DNA from: Amblyomma americanum
Lineage: Eukaryota > Arthropoda > Arachnida > Ixodida > Ixodidae
Assembly (NCBI RefSeq): GCF_052857255.1
Contig: NC_135505.1
Location: 27,966,499 to 28,030,498 of the forward strand
DNA: 64,000 bases
Reading direction: 5' to 3'
Below are positions 46,116 to 57,558 of the stretch, piece after piece. A model generated the notes under the pieces. The model was not told the DNA's origin. It ran no database searches and was given only the letters and a program-made list of their open reading frames with translations. The position numbers were made by a program, and so were the translations under genes. Position 1 is the first letter of the stretch, and every line of letters starts with the position of its first letter.

Positions 46116-46425
46116 TTAACTGGCTTTTGGGGAAAGAAAATGGCGCAGCATCTGTCTTGTGTATCGTTGGACACCTGAACCGCACCGTAAGAGAAAGAGA
46201 TAAAGGGGGAGTGAAAGAAGAAGGGAAGAAAGAGGTGCTGTGGTGGAGGGCTCCGGATTAAGTTCGACCACCTGGTGATTTTTAACGTGCACTGACATCG
46301 CACAGCACACGGGCGCCGTAGCGTTTTGCCTCCATAAAAACGCAGCCGCCGTGGTTGGGTTCGAACCCGGGAACTCCGGATCAGTAGCCGAGCGCCCTAA
46401 GCACTGAGCCACCGCGACGGGTTTT
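46116..46425 (-). repeat. Ruka-like SINE, full length, tail-to-tail with the previous one
   Basis: On the minus strand: head near 46422-46350 with B box GGTTCGAACCC, body, and tail ending near 46118. With 45821-46112 it forms an inverted repeat of about 600 bp. Confidence 0.88.
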
Positions 46426-46559
46426 CCTAAAACATTTCCTAGCACCCATTTTCAATTTCAATTCTCTCACATATATCGGTGGACACCGGAACCGGAAGGA
46501 AAATGGAAGTTGGTTCTAAGTAAAGGAAATGACGCTTGTCTCAAATTCCGCCATTTCGT

Positions 46560-47700
46560 TTCCCCTGGGCTCTTTCCTTCCTGGGCTCCTCCACCACGGC
46601 GGAATTGATGGGGATCCGGCTCGGGCTGGACATGCTGCTCACCCTCGGCCCTCCGCCACTCAGGAGTGCTCTGCTGTGCGACTCCCGCGCCGCCCTCAGC
46701 CGCCTGCAATGTAACGGCCGCGATACCCCACTAGTGCGGGAAATTCGCTCGCGCATCGTGCCCCTCGAGCAGAGAGGTTGTGCCGTGCGTGCACAGTGGG
46801 TGCTCGGTCACTGCGGCATCACCGGCAACGAAGAAGCTGACGACCTCGCGACCGCTGCACACCAACTACCTGCCAGCGATCTGCCCCCTTGCGCTGGAGG
46901 ACGTGCGTGCGGCTATCCATGACCATCTCCGAAAGCAGCACCCCGACCCACGCATCGCGGGAGGTGAGCGCATCGACAGTGTCACCGGCTGTCGCGCACT
47001 TACACGGTCACAACGTGCAATGATCCTCCGCGCGCGCATTGGCTGCGTGTGGCCCGGGGAACGACGGGTGCGTCACGGAATCGCGACGAGTGATGTGTAT
47101 GACGGATGCGGTGCAGTGGAAACACTACAACACCTGCTCCTTCACTGTGCCGCGTTCGCCGATGCTCGTCGCGATATGCTCGCGGCCTATAGGGCGCAGG
47201 GCATACTACCAGACTCCATCAAGACGCTATTGTGGCCGCAGGGCAGTGCGCGCACTCGTGAGCGAACTTTGGTGAGCCTCTGTGCATTCCTCGAACACAC
47301 GGGCTTGACGTCCCGTCTATTCTCCGTCAGGTAGTTACACGCAGTGACCGAACGCTCCGCGAGTTCTACCTTGAACGATTAATAACTGGACGCCCCACTC
47401 CAGTTGTAACCAACACGGTGCTGTGCGCGTGTGTGATTTAATTCCTCTAAAATGAACTAATCACGCGCACAACCTGGCCACATTTCTTACTGTGTAAATA
47501 GTTTGTACATATTATTTCTCCCCCTATCCTCTCTTCCTGTCCCCTCACCTCTTTCATTTCATTTCTCCATTCTGCCTGCTGTCCTTTATTTCCGTTGCAC
47601 AGCTCAGGTGCTTCAGTGTCGATGGCAGATGCCGGGGCTAGCAAAACTTTCTTCCTTCCTTTTTACTATTATTTTAATAAAATCACTACCACCACCACCT
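46560..47700 (+). pseudogene. L7: LINE RNase H to 3' end
   Basis: Same family as L2. It encodes SSTTAELMGIRLGL, LCDSRAALSRL and WVLGHCGITGNEEADD, then, after a frameshift near 46880, the C-terminal domain with a Cys/His finger (CGAVETLQHLLLHC) to a stop at 47334. The 3' UTR of about 370 bp ends in ATTTTAATAAAATCAC and an (ACC)n tail. It lacks endonuclease and reverse transcriptase. Confidence 0.85.
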
Positions 47701-47720
47701 CCCCCCCCCCCAAAAAAAAA
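47701..47720. repeat. C-run followed by A-run
   Basis: Eleven C then about nine A, directly after the L7 tail. Confidence 0.95.
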
Positions 47721-47777
47721 CAATAACTTTTTCAATTTGTCTTTCTGAAATGGCCTGCAGGGACTGAGAAGAAAAAC

Positions 47778-47815
47778 ACCGCCGCGGTGGCTCAGTGGTT
47801 AGGGACATTTTTCCT
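47778..47815 (+). repeat. Ruka-like SINE head fragment
   Basis: Only the A-box part (CGCCGCGGTGGCTCAGTGGTTAGGG) remains before the sequence diverges. Confidence 0.75.
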
Positions 47816-47854
47816 TATCTCAAGGCAGACGGTGCCCGGTCGCCTACGTATAAA

Positions 47855-47990
47855 ATTTTAAGATGATGATGATACCAACTTTATTTTTCGCAGATAAGGA
47901 GGTCCCCATACCCTGTCTCGGGCACGTAGACCTGGGTGACGGGGGCCGGGACCTCCATGATTAGAAGCGGGTAAAGAGGTGTTGATTGTG
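47855..47990 (-). repeat. LINE 3' end, strongly truncated
   Basis: On the minus strand this ends in AATAAAGTTGGTATC followed by an (ATC)n tail (47862-47873), like the end of L6. Only the last residues of a LINE ORF can be present. Confidence 0.55.
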
Positions 47991-48835
47991 AGCGGCCAAG
48001 TGCTGATGCCACGGCCATGTTAACCCTAACCATAACTAAAAATTAACCTAATTAGGCGATACTGGTATCTAACATGTTCTACTCATCGAGCAAATTACAA
48101 ATATTTCATTATTTAGATCTTGACGTAATCGGTTAATAATTATAAGCAATTAAATATGTCTAAGCTTAACTAAATAATAACTTCATTAGTTAATTCTGGC
48201 GTGTAATGGGTTCTACTTATCCACAAAATTCATTATATCTAATTCGTTTTATGATGACTTCATTAATTACTGAGATATAAGCGATTAGACAATGTCACGG
48301 TACTATTTAGTTATGACGTTACAAAATCAGTGACGTAACCAATCAATCACCAATTGGGCTGCTATATCGATTTACTATGGGAGCCGCCATCTTGAGTTCC
48401 TCGGACTAAGAATTTCACGCGGAAGGACGTGGTAGCAGACCTCAAGAAATCGAGGAACGTGATGGATAAGACCTAACTTAAAATTAGCTGCGGTTCTACT
48501 GCTGAACCTGCTAGAGAGCGAAAGCTGTGGTGTATAGAGTAAGTAGACGCGGCTTGGCCTGTAACGTTGAGTGCGTTCCACGCGGCCACCCGGGCAGGTG
48601 GCGGTTAAATTAAAATGGTTGATCGCGAGAGGTTCACTGACTGAGTTCTGCGGCTTATTGCTGCAGTGACGCGTCTGCCACAACGTTGTCAGCGCTAATG
48701 CATGCGAACCTACATCCCTCTCACCCCCCCCCCCCCCCCCCCCCCCCCCCCGCCACGTACCTCAAAGCGCTACAGAGGCATCCACCTGCCTCAGGGAGTC
48801 AGTTATGCGCCTTTCTTCCTCAAAATCATCGGAGT
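47991..48835. other. AT-rich unassigned sequence with 28-C run
   Basis: 48000-48330 is AT-rich with many TTAATTA/TAATTAT motifs and no genes. A 28-base run of C lies at 48724-48751. Confidence 0.5.
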
Positions 48836-49735
48836 CTAGAATGAATGAACGAATAAAATTTAATTGGTACACCGAGAAGGAGCCCCCAAATTCCCGGCCC
48901 CGGCACGCAGGCCTGGGACGCGGGTAGGGATCCTCCGCAGACTAAGGACCAGTGAAGATGCATTGCTTCTTCACGGCCTCAGCCGCCAGGCGGGTGGCTT
49001 GCTGCTGAATGGCGGGGTCCTCGCTCCGCAGCGAAACTTCCCAGGAATTCTCTAGTTTCAATGTTTAAGCCGCGCCCAAGGAATCGCCGCATTCCCAAAT
49101 TATGTGATGAAGAATACACCATCCACCACAATTGTTACATTTAGAATCTTTTGCATCCCCAGTCTGTCAGGTAGACCCAGACTGGGCAGATGCAATTCCC
49201 AGCTTGTAACCACCTCCAAATGTGTGCCTCATTATTGAAGAGAGAGAGAGATCGGGGGGGGGGGGGTAATATCCTTCTATGTAATTTAAAGTGTTCGGTA
49301 AGTTCGTGGTATATAATGATGCAATTTTTAATTCCCTTGCATCCAGGCTGTTCTACGGCTGCTCAGTAGTAGCGATCTCGAGCGAGCGCGTGTGCAGCCT
49401 TGTTAGGGGCAGATCCGTGCGCAGGTATCCATATAATATGGATATTTTTCGATCAATTGGGTTTGTTGAGAGGTTGCGTCTGGCTTCCTCCGAAATTCTA
49501 CCTTTCGCAAAATTCCAAATGGCCGTTTTGCTGTCGCTAATTATTATGTATGCTCGGGTGCCAACGCAAGCGAGCACTATTGCAACTTCTTCGGCCGTAA
49601 CTGTATCTCTCGGGTGCGTGGCGAGGCCGTAATTTTGAGCATACCGTCTCCACCTACCACTGGCGATACTGCCGCTCTGTTATCCGCCTGACGCGTCGAT
49701 ATAGGCTACTTCCTCGGCAGCCCTGTCTTCTATAT
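48836..49735 (-). pseudogene. L8 (left part): LINE RNase H and 3' end
   Basis: On the minus strand this holds a decayed RNase H (AYIDAS near 49700, TAEEVAIVLA near 49590, IISDSKTAI near 49545), then the C-terminal region and a (GAAT)n-type tail near 48845. It stops at ATAT 49732-49735, the target duplication of G2. The upstream part of the same LINE is on the far side of G2. Confidence 0.78.
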
Positions 49736-50109
49736 TGACACGTAGTGGTGACGGCAGTCGAAGCAGCGATGAAGACGGACGAAAGGATCTTCTAAAAGAA
49801 AACTGTTTATTGGTCTGACTTGCACCCAAATTGACTTAATCACTCGTCGGCGTCGAAGCGACAAACGTGCTCGGCAGTCGTCGAACAGAATGCCCGTCGC
49901 TGTCAGCCGTGCTCAATTTAAAGCTGATGGCGAACTTTCGAGAAAAAGCGTGAAAAGTTACTAGAACATACCGGAACAACGTAGAATCAGCTCTGCCTGG
50001 ATGCGATCAATCGAGATAAATCTAGTCGCGTCTTGCGTCGCAAACAAAGCGATAAAGTGTTGTGTCGGCAGATTTGAAAAAAGAACAAACACTGCTAATA
50101 TTCGCGGCA
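49736..50109 (-). repeat. G2 left LTR (3' LTR)
   Basis: 374 bp, aligned end to end with 56164-56537. It begins TGACACGTAGTGG on the plus strand and ends ...CGGCA. Confidence 0.9.
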
Positions 50110-52370
50110 TTACTCCCCTCTCAAAGAAACATGGACCCGATGCATTAAAACAAATAATCCGACTAGTAAGAGAAAAAAAACGGATCTTGCGAAAATAGAG
50201 TTTGGAAATGCAGTGGCCTTTAGCGCGCATAATACGGCTTCAGACGGACTACGTGGACAACTTTCTGGTCGTACGCAGCGTCGCTGCGATGCAGTCATTG
50301 CGTCAGGGATTACTTCATAATCAAGTTCACCTAGCCGACGAAGAACCTGGTACGGGCCGAAACAGCGGCGCAAAATCTTTTCACTCAAACCACGGCGACG
50401 AATGGGCGTCCACACCCACACTTGGTCTCCTGGCTTGTGTTCCGCGTTGCGTCTTCGTAGGTTGTAGCGTCTGGCGTCGGACCGCTGCTGACCTTTGATC
50501 CGTAATCGGGCAAGGCTTGGAGCTTCTTTTGCGCGTTGAAGGTAGGCGGCAACGTCGACGTTCTCTTCTTCTGTAACGTTGGGGAGCATGGCGTCTAGCG
50601 TGGTCGTGGCCTCCCTGCCATGGACGAGCCTAAAAGGCGTCATCTGGGTGGTCTCCTGCACTGCGGTGTTCTAGGCGAAGACGACGTAAGGCAGGATGAC
50701 ATCCCACGCTTTGTGTTCGGCATCGACATACGTGGCGAGCATATCGGCGATGGTTTTGTTCAGGCGCTCGGTCAGTCCGTTGATTTGCGGATGGTATGCA
50801 GTTGTCCTCCGGTGGCTGGTTTGGCTGTAACGCACGATGGCTTGCGTTAGTTCCGCCGTGAATGCTGTTCCTCTGTCCGTGATGTGCACATCGGGGGCAC
50901 CGTGTCGAAGAATGCCCTCCACGAAAAATTTGGCGAATTCTGCTGCTGTTCCTTTCGGTAGGGCATTCGCCTCGGCGTAGCGGGTCAGCTAGTCGGTCGC
51001 TATGATGATCCACTTATTTCCAGATGTTGACGTTGGAAAAGGGCCAAGCAAGTCCATGCCGATCTGCTGAAAGGGCCTTGAGGGAGGTTCAACGGGGCTC
51101 AGAAATCCTGCTGGTCGTGTGGGAGGGGTCTTTCGTCGCTGAAAATCTCGGCAGGTTTTCACATAGTGTGCGACATTGGCAGACAGTCGTGGCCAGTAAT
51201 ATTTGTCTTGAATGCGGCGGAGGGTGCGAGTAAACCCGAGATGTCCAGCTGTCAGCACGTCGTGTGAAGCCTGTAGAACTTCTTCGCGGAGACAAGCAGG
51301 TACAACAAGGAGGTAAGCTGTTTTGCTCGCTGTAAAATTCTTCACAAGGACCTCATTCTGCACACAGAAGGAAGACATTCCTCGCTTGAATGAAGCGCGG
51401 GGTGAAGAAACCTTGCCTTCCAGGAACTCGATGAAGCCTTTTAGGTCAGGGTCCGAGCGTTGCTGCTGAGCAAAACAGCTGGGGCTGATGGGTCCCAGGA
51501 AGGCGTCCTCATCGTCATACGGCGGCGGTGTATCTACAGGGGCTCGTGAGAGGCAATTGGTGTCAGAGTTCTTGCGTCCGGACTTGTACACGACGGTGAC
51601 GTCAAACTCCTGGAGACGCAGACTCCATCGAGCGAGTCGGCCAGAGGGGTCCTTCAAATTGGCAAGCCAGCACAGCGCGTGGTGGTCGCTGACCACCTTG
51701 AACGGTCGTCCATACAGGTAGGGGCGGAATTTCGACGTAGCCCAAATGATGGCAAGGCACTCCTTCTCAGTTGTCGAATAGTTAGCCTCGGCTTTGGAAA
51801 GGGAACGGCTAGCGTATGCGATGACTTTCTCCAGCTTGTCACTTTTTTGGACGAGGACGGCGCCTAGTCCCACGCCGCTTGCATCGGTATGAACTTCAGT
51901 ATCGGCATTTTCATCAAAATGCGCAAGGATCAGTGGGGACTGTAAACGACGCTGAAATTCCTTGAAGGCTTCTGCTTGCGGCGCTTTCCATTTAAACGGC
52001 ACATCTGCCTTCGTCTGTTGTGTCAGCGGCTCGGCGATGCGCGAAAAGTTTTTGCAAATCGTCGGTAATGTGCGCACAGTCCGAGAAATCTGCGCACTGC
52101 TTTCTTATCGGCCGGCGGTGGAAACTGTTCAATAGCAGCTGTTTTCTGCGGGTCTGGGCGTACTCCTTCCTTGCTAACGATGTGGCCTAGAAACAGCAGC
52201 TCTTCGTAGGCAAAGTGGCATTTCTCTGCTTTTAAGGTTAAGCCAGACGACTCGATTGCGTCCAGTACTGTTCGAAGTCTTTGAGGTGCTCTTCAAAGTT
52301 TGAGGCGAAAACAGCGACGTCATCTAAATATTCCAGACAAATTTGCTACTTCAGGCCTGCCAGCACTGTA
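50110..52370 (-). pseudogene. G2 pol, 3' half: RNase H and integrase
   Basis: From the end of reverse transcriptase (YLDDV near 52330, in a broken stretch) the frame 52077-50989 carries RNase H (HTDASGVGLG, STTEKECLAI, VSDHHAL). The integrase zinc finger has HDVLTAGHLGF then CRDFQRR, where the second-last Cys of HHCC is replaced by Phe. The integrase core continues in other frames: GMDLLGPFP, ITDRGTAF (near 50865) and NGLTERLNKTI (near 50770), giving the D, D and E residues. A C-terminal chromatin/DNA-binding-like segment follows (GDQVWVWTP). Several stops and frame changes make it non-functional. Confidence 0.85.
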
Positions 52371-53039
52371 TTCATTACTCGCTGAAACATCGCTGGTGCG
52401 GAACAGAGACCAAATGGCATCACCTTGAACTCAAACAGCCCATCCGGAGTGATGAATGCTGTCTTCTCGCGATCTGTTTCGTCGACCTCAATTTGCCAGT
52501 AGCCGCTCTTGAGGTCCATCAATGAAAAATATTTGGCGTTGCAGAGGCGGTCCAGTGTGTCGTCGATGCGGGGGAGGGGGTAGACGTCCTTCTTTGTTAT
52601 GTTGTTCAAGCGGCGGTAATCAACGCAGAATCGAAGTGCACCGTCTTTCTCACTAGAGCAACCGGTGCCGCCCATGGGCTGTTTGAAGGCTGGATGACGT
52701 CGTCGCGAAGCATTTCTTCGACTTGGTCCCAGATGGCTTGTCGTTCTCGCGGTGACACACGGTAGGGGCTTTGACGGAGAGGTCGGACGTGTTGATCCGT
52801 TATAATGCGATGCTTGGCAATTGGCGTCTGTCACACCTTCGGAGATGTCGAAAAGCACTCACTGTAGTTTTGAAGCAGATTGTGGATCTGCTCTTGTCAA
52901 TTCCGGTGCAGGGCTGGGTTGATGTCGAAAGTGGGCAAGTTCTCTTGGCCAGGCGAATCTTCTGCGCAGGGGACGGAGAGGGCGAAGGGGTCCCGTATGT
53001 CGGATATTTCGTCGAAGACAGCAATCGTCGTTCCTCTGT
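52371..53039 (-). pseudogene. G2 reverse transcriptase
   Basis: Minus-strand pieces include CVDYRRLNNITKKDVYPLP, SLMDLKSGYWQIE and MPFGLCSAPAMFQR, the core of a Gypsy reverse transcriptase, split over two frames. The N-terminal part lies at 52700-53039 and is cut off by the TIR element. Confidence 0.82.
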
Positions 53040-53042
53040 TAA

Positions 53043-53928
53043 AGGGACTATGCAATAAATTAATTCAGATTACGTAAAGCAGACGAGAGATAGGCATTCG
53101 ATCAATCGTCACCCCAGTGCAAGAATTTTTGAGCTTGCATCAATAACAGCGAAGATATAGACGATTAAAAATTGCGCTCCTCCCTCCCCCCTCAACACGT
53201 ACACGAGGAGCACCAGAAAAAAATAAAGAAAACAGCTCTGGGACTCGGCCCCACCCATGACTTCGTCGTCCGCTGACGTTTATTTTGCAACTTCCGGCTG
53301 TCACTCCTAGCCCCCCAGCAGCAGCGTGGGCGGTGGGGCGGCATCTCTCCGGTCTCTTCTCCTTCCTGGATTGCGGCGCGCGTCGGGTTTCTTTGTTTGT
53401 CATCTGTGGTAATTAGCAGTAATAAACCCGGACCTCGAGGTGCGACTGCTCGCTTTTACGGCCGCGATGGGCATCGAGCCCTATGCGTGCCCACGAAGAG
53501 CCGTGCGAGTTGCTCCGGAACTACCGACAGAAGAAGGCGGCAGAGGAAAATTGAAACCATATGCGCGAAGGCAATGCCCTGGCTCGCTTGCCCGAGAGGG
53601 TCGCGCGGCGGCACGAGCAGACAATTTTCACGGCTACCGGAAGTGTGCCCGTGACGTCGTGGCTGCCGTGGCTCCAGCGAATGAGAGCGCGTGGTGGCCT
53701 GGCGACGTCATGGTACAGTGACGTCTTCGTTCCACGATTTTAGTTCCAAAATCGGTCGCTACGAGTGCACCAATCGGCCCGCGAATTTTGAAAAACACGG
53801 TTTTTAAAAGTTCATAATAAATTGCCGGCTCATTTCCGAAGACTCATGCTTTGTGTGAATGCTTCTTAGCAACATTTCTAAGCATTGAAAACATTTACAA
53901 GTGACTTTTTATTCGTTGCATAGTCCCT
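53043..53928. mobile_element. Non-autonomous TIR element inserted in G2
   Basis: 886 bp with terminal inverted repeats starting AGGGACTATGCAA (left) and ending TTGCATAGTCCCT (right), flanked by TAA on both sides (53040-53042 and 53929-53931). G2 pol sequence resumes on each side. TAA duplications suit PIF/Harbinger-type elements; because the flank reads TTAA on the left, a piggyBac-like origin cannot be excluded. No transposase frame is present. Confidence 0.88.
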
Positions 53929-53931
53929 TAA

Positions 53932-55173
53932 TGTGTCGGTATTCATCGCTGAAGTTAGTCAGCAGTACTTCGACCTGGCAATTGCGCAAATGTGCGATGC
54001 CTCGTGCGATGCTGATTCCTCGGTCTAGGAGAAACTGCATGTTGCCCTCGATGATGGCTTCAGCGTTAATGGCTTTCCTGGCGCCTACGGTAACGATAAC
54101 GCTTTATCGGGGTGGGACGCTCACTTCTTCCTCCAGGACACACAGGGCAACGTGATTTTCCCCAGTTTTTATTGAAGCGATGGCTTCGTCCGTCGAAATC
54201 GTGATCAGCTTGGATCGCAGGTCGATGATCGCCTGATGCTCATTAAGGAAATCCATACCCAAGATCACTTCGCGGGAGCATTGCGGTAGCACAACAAAGG
54301 TCGCAGGATAGGTATGTCCTTTGACAGTCACTTGCGCTGTGCATCGTCCTGATGGCGTAATGAGGTGGCCCCCTGCGGTGCGAATTTGTGGGCCGTCCCA
54401 AGCCGTTGTGACTTTTCTCAGCTGCGCAGCGAATGTTCCTTCATCACCGAGTAATCGGCTCCTGTGTCGACTAGAGCGGTAGCTTTCCGGCCGTCGGTGG
54501 TCACTTCTAAGTCGGAGGTCCTGGCTCTTGCATTGCATGTCGCTCTCGGTGTCGGGTCCCGGCTTCGCCGCGTGTGCGAGTCGCGGGTGTGGCGTGTGGT
54601 CGAAGCTTTTCTGGGTGGCGTCGTCGTTTTGAAGGCAGTTTTCGTCGTGGTCGGGGTTGTCATTTTGTGCGGCGTCGGTGCAGCGAGAGTAGGTTCTTCA
54701 TGCGGAGTCGAGGGTGCAGCGTCTTCATGGGGCGTGGTCGGTGGAGGATCTTCGGCGTTTCGCTCGTGAGCAACCTCACCTCCAGAGGTTCTGCCTTTAG
54801 TTTCCCCTACGGGGGCTGGGAGACCTTCCTCGTACCGCATCTGCGTAGCTGCGGCGTGGTGACGCAAAGCGCGAGGTTGACGGCGCTGGTGAGCGCGAAA
54901 AGCGGTTCGGCGTGTACTCCTCTCGACGCAGGTACTCGTCGATTTCCCGCGGACGTTGTCCGAAGCGTGGTCGTGGGGCGTTAACGGCAAATCATCGAAG
55001 ACCGATACGTCGGTACGGGCAGTGACGAAGAATATGGCCGGCCTCATCGTAATGAAAGCGTAACGGCCTTTTTTCGGAAGTCTTCCAGGCTTCACATTTC
55101 CTGGGGCTTCAGCGTCGGTCATAGGCTGGGCGGGCGGGGGCTGGGAGGCGGCGCTGTGGAACAATTGGCTCAT
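53932..55173 (-). pseudogene. G2 protease and Gag-Pol linker
   Basis: The frame 55173-54418 is a Thr/Pro/Arg-rich linker ending in the retropepsin site LVDTGADYSVM (near 54465). After a frame change the second half of the protease follows (EVILGMDFLNEHQAIIDL). The remainder up to the TIR element is the connector to reverse transcriptase. No CCHC knuckle was recognised. Confidence 0.8.
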
Positions 55174-55233
55174 CTCGGGGAGGACGTGGGGGTTGTCGCT
55201 GGGGCTGAGCAGTCCTTACTGCAGCGGCGTAGG

Positions 55234-56136
55234 TCATGGCCTGGGGTTCTGTGGCTGTCGGGGTGCCTGTTGCACTTCTTCCCGTACCACATCCATCAGA
55301 GTCGCTGCTTGTGGCTGTGGGGAGGATGGCAGTAATCGGCGTAGCTCCTCTCGGACGATTTCGCGGATAACTTCCCGCAAGTTGTCGCTGGTGGTCGCCG
55401 GCGTGTCCGAATGGATTGCACAGGCAGAGGAAGGACGATTGTACTGCCGAGCTCGGACGTCGAGGCTCTGCTCAATCGTGCAGGCGTCTTGCATGAATTC
55501 CTCTACTGTTTCTGGCGGCTGGCGGACGAGCCTGCCAAAGAGTTTTACGCCGCGCATTAAAAACTGAACTTTCTTTTCCTCGGTCATCTCGGGATCGGCG
55601 CGGCGAAAAAGGCGCTTCATCTCCTCGACGTAACCGCGGCCGGGCTCATTCGGAAGCTGGATCCTGGACTCGAGGAGTCGTTCGGCTCTTTCTTTCCTCA
55701 CAACACTGGTGAATACCTTCAATAGTTCTCTCTTGAATAGCTCCCATGTCGATAGGGACGACCCGTGGTTTTCGTACCGCGTACGTGCTGAGCCCTCTAG
55801 TGAGAAATATACGTGTCCAATTTTTGCTGCATTATCCCACTTGTTGAATGACGCCACGCGCTCAAATTGATCCAACCATTCTTCAGGGTCTTCGCCTAGG
55901 GATCCATTGAAAGTTGGCGGCACCCGCGGCTGCAGCAGTATGATCGGTGTCGACATCTTCGGAGAGGTTGCGGTGCTCGTAGCAGCATCTTTTCGCTGTC
56001 TGGTGCGGTCCGGCAGTTTCCCGAACTCAGGCTCCTCTCCCTGGAGACGTCGGCGGGCTCGCTGAGCTGCTGGTCCGTCCTCGGGTGCGAAGCGCTTAGG
56101 GCTGGCTTCACGACTTGAATGGGGCGTCCGGAACAT
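55234..56136 (-). CDS. G2 Gag (capsid-like)
   Basis: A 300-codon frame. A basic, Pro-rich N-terminus leads into a Ty3/Gypsy Gag core (PPTFNGSLGEDPEEWLDQFE, residues about 73-92). A helical capsid region ending in YVEEMKRLFRRADP and an Arg/Gln-rich C-terminus follow. The next frame (55173) is in the same phase, so the stop at 55234 may be a nonsense change or a natural gag end. Confidence 0.8.
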   Translation of the reverse strand: MFRTPHSSREASPKRFAPEDGPAAQRARRRLQGEEPEFGKLPDRTRQRKDAATSTATSPKMSTPIILLQPRVPPTFNGSLGEDPEEWLDQFERVASFNKWDNAAKIGHVYFSLEGSARTRYENHGSSLSTWELFKRELLKVFTSVVRKERAERLLESRIQLPNEPGRGYVEEMKRLFRRADPEMTEEKKVQFLMRGVKLFGRLVRQPPETVEEFMQDACTIEQSLDVRARQYNRPSSACAIHSDTPATTSDNLREVIREIVREELRRLLPSSPQPQAATLMDVVREEVQQAPRQPQNPRP

Positions 56137-56163
56137 GGAAGGCTACCCAGCACCTCCACCAGA

Positions 56164-56537
56164 TATCACGTAGTGGTGACGGCAGTCGAAGGAGCGATGA
56201 AGACGGACGAAAGGGTCTTCTAAAAGAAAACTGTTTATTGGGCTGACTTGCACCCAAAATGGACAGAAACACTCCGCAGCGGCGAAGCGACAAGCGTGCT
56301 CGGCAGTCGTCGAACAGAATGCCCGCCGCTGTCGGCCGTGCTCAATTTAAAGCTGATAGCCAACTTTCGAGATAAAGCGTGCAAAGTTACTACACAATCC
56401 GGAACAACGTAGAATCAGCTCTGCCTGGCTGCGATCAATCGAGATAAATCAAGTCGGGTCTTGCGTCACAAACAAAGCGATAAAGTGGTGTGGCGGGAGA
56501 TTTGAAAAAAGAACGAACACTGCAAATATTCGGGCCA
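56164..56537 (-). repeat. G2 right LTR (5' LTR)
   Basis: 374 bp. It pairs with 49736-50109 but its inner end reads TATCACG in place of TGACACG. Confidence 0.9.
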
Positions 56538-56628
56538 ATATGTTGGCGATGGTTTTTGCTCTATGTTCTCTGCGTTCTTTGTTTTGTACCGGGTGCATGT
56601 CTCTCGGTAAAGGTGGGATCAATAAATA
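56538..56628 (-). pseudogene. L8 (right part): LINE ORF2 segment
   Basis: The minus strand encodes PPLPRDMHPVQNKERREH and AKTIANI, the segment that precedes RNase H in the L6 family (L6 has PPLPRNMHPVH). It joins L8 at 49735 through the ATAT duplication of G2. It is cut on the right by the G3 LTR. Confidence 0.75.
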
Positions 56629-57470
56629 TGTCACATATAATAAGGAGTCCAAAATAAAATTATGAAGGAAAGGCGTGTGAAGAAGACGTGGATTATCCGA
56701 AGAATAAAGAAGAGGAAGAAGAAGCATTCGTTGAGGTGGAGAGAGATGATTGGCGAGAAGCATTCGGTGAGGTGGAGAGAGATGATCGGTGGAGAAGAGG
56801 AGGAGACGACGACAATGCTTACGTGTAATAGCGCCAAGGCTATAAAAGGGCGAGTGAGAGCGAAGCACGGGGAGGGGGGGGGGGCAGAACATAGAAGCGG
56901 AGGCTCCAGTGGGTCAGGGACGCATCGGCTGGAAGAGAGCACGCCGGCTACTGCTCCGGTGAGCCCGCGTTCTACGGCTTCGCCTCGTGGACTTCCTGCC
57001 GTGCCTGAGCCCGTTCCGGCGAGTCAACGGAGGACGCTACCACCTGCTACGGCCAGGTGTGTCTCCAGCGCTGTTGCCACCCATCCGGGTGGTTCCCCCA
57101 ACGCCACCAACACCGGCATCACCTCCACAGGCGCTTGGACCGGGAGCTTATACGACGCAGCCAGCGACGCCAGCCCAACCACGTCGAACGCCGCCTCGAC
57201 GTCGGCTACTGGATCCATATAACGCCGCAGCCGCACCGAACCAACCGTGAGCACGAACGCCGACCACTAATAGTGGAACGCTAGTAGTAGACTCTGGTAG
57301 CAGTGTTCCCGGGTCGAGTGTAATTATAGTCTTTGTGTTTTGTGTTAGTTTTGTTAGTTTTGTGTTCCAGTGTGTGTCACGTAGGGTGTATTAAAAATGA
57401 CTTTGTGTGGGTACACCTGTCGCCTAGTCCATTCTTTCCGTTCGAGTGTTATTCGGGGAGATCCGTGACA
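56629..57470 (+). repeat. G3 5' LTR
   Basis: 842 bp, starting TGTCAC and ending GTGACA (exact inverted termini). It contains GGCTATAAAAGGGCG near 56838, a good TATA box. Relatives in inverted orientation lie at 34318-35178 and 60067-60882. Confidence 0.9.
56836..56850 (+). promoter_or_regulatory. TATA box in the G3 LTR
   Basis: TATAAAAGG at about 56840 is conserved in the inverted relatives (TTTTATAGCC near 34959 and near 60674). It is the likely core promoter of this LTR family. Confidence 0.65.
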
Positions 57471-57558
57471 AAGATAAGTGGCGAGCCTGCCAGGATCCAT
57501 TTCCTTGTTTCTTTTTTTGCTTTGTCTCCGATTTTTCCGATCTATCGACGGCAGAAAG
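57470..57558 (+). promoter_or_regulatory. G3 primer-binding site and leader
   Basis: Eight bases after the LTR comes TGGCGAGCCTGCCAGGAT (from 57479), a plausible complement of a tRNA 3' end. The gag ATG follows at 57559. Confidence 0.5.

Larger units (their letters stand above)
49736..56537 (-). mobile_element. G2: complete Ty3/Gypsy element inserted in L8
   Basis: 6802 bp with two 374-bp LTRs, TG...CA ends and ATAT duplications (49732-49735 and 56538-56541). Minus-strand order is gag, protease, reverse transcriptase, RNase H, integrase, the usual Gypsy order. There is no envelope gene. The LTRs differ by roughly 10% by eye, so it is much older than G1. A TIR element (53043-53928) interrupts pol. 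The candidate primer-binding site TGGTGGAGGTGCTGGG lies just inside the 5' LTR (near 56160). Confidence 0.92.

Noticed and set aside
51024..52525. Plus-strand frames across G2 pol
   Set aside because: They are antisense shadows of the minus-strand RNase H and reverse transcriptase.
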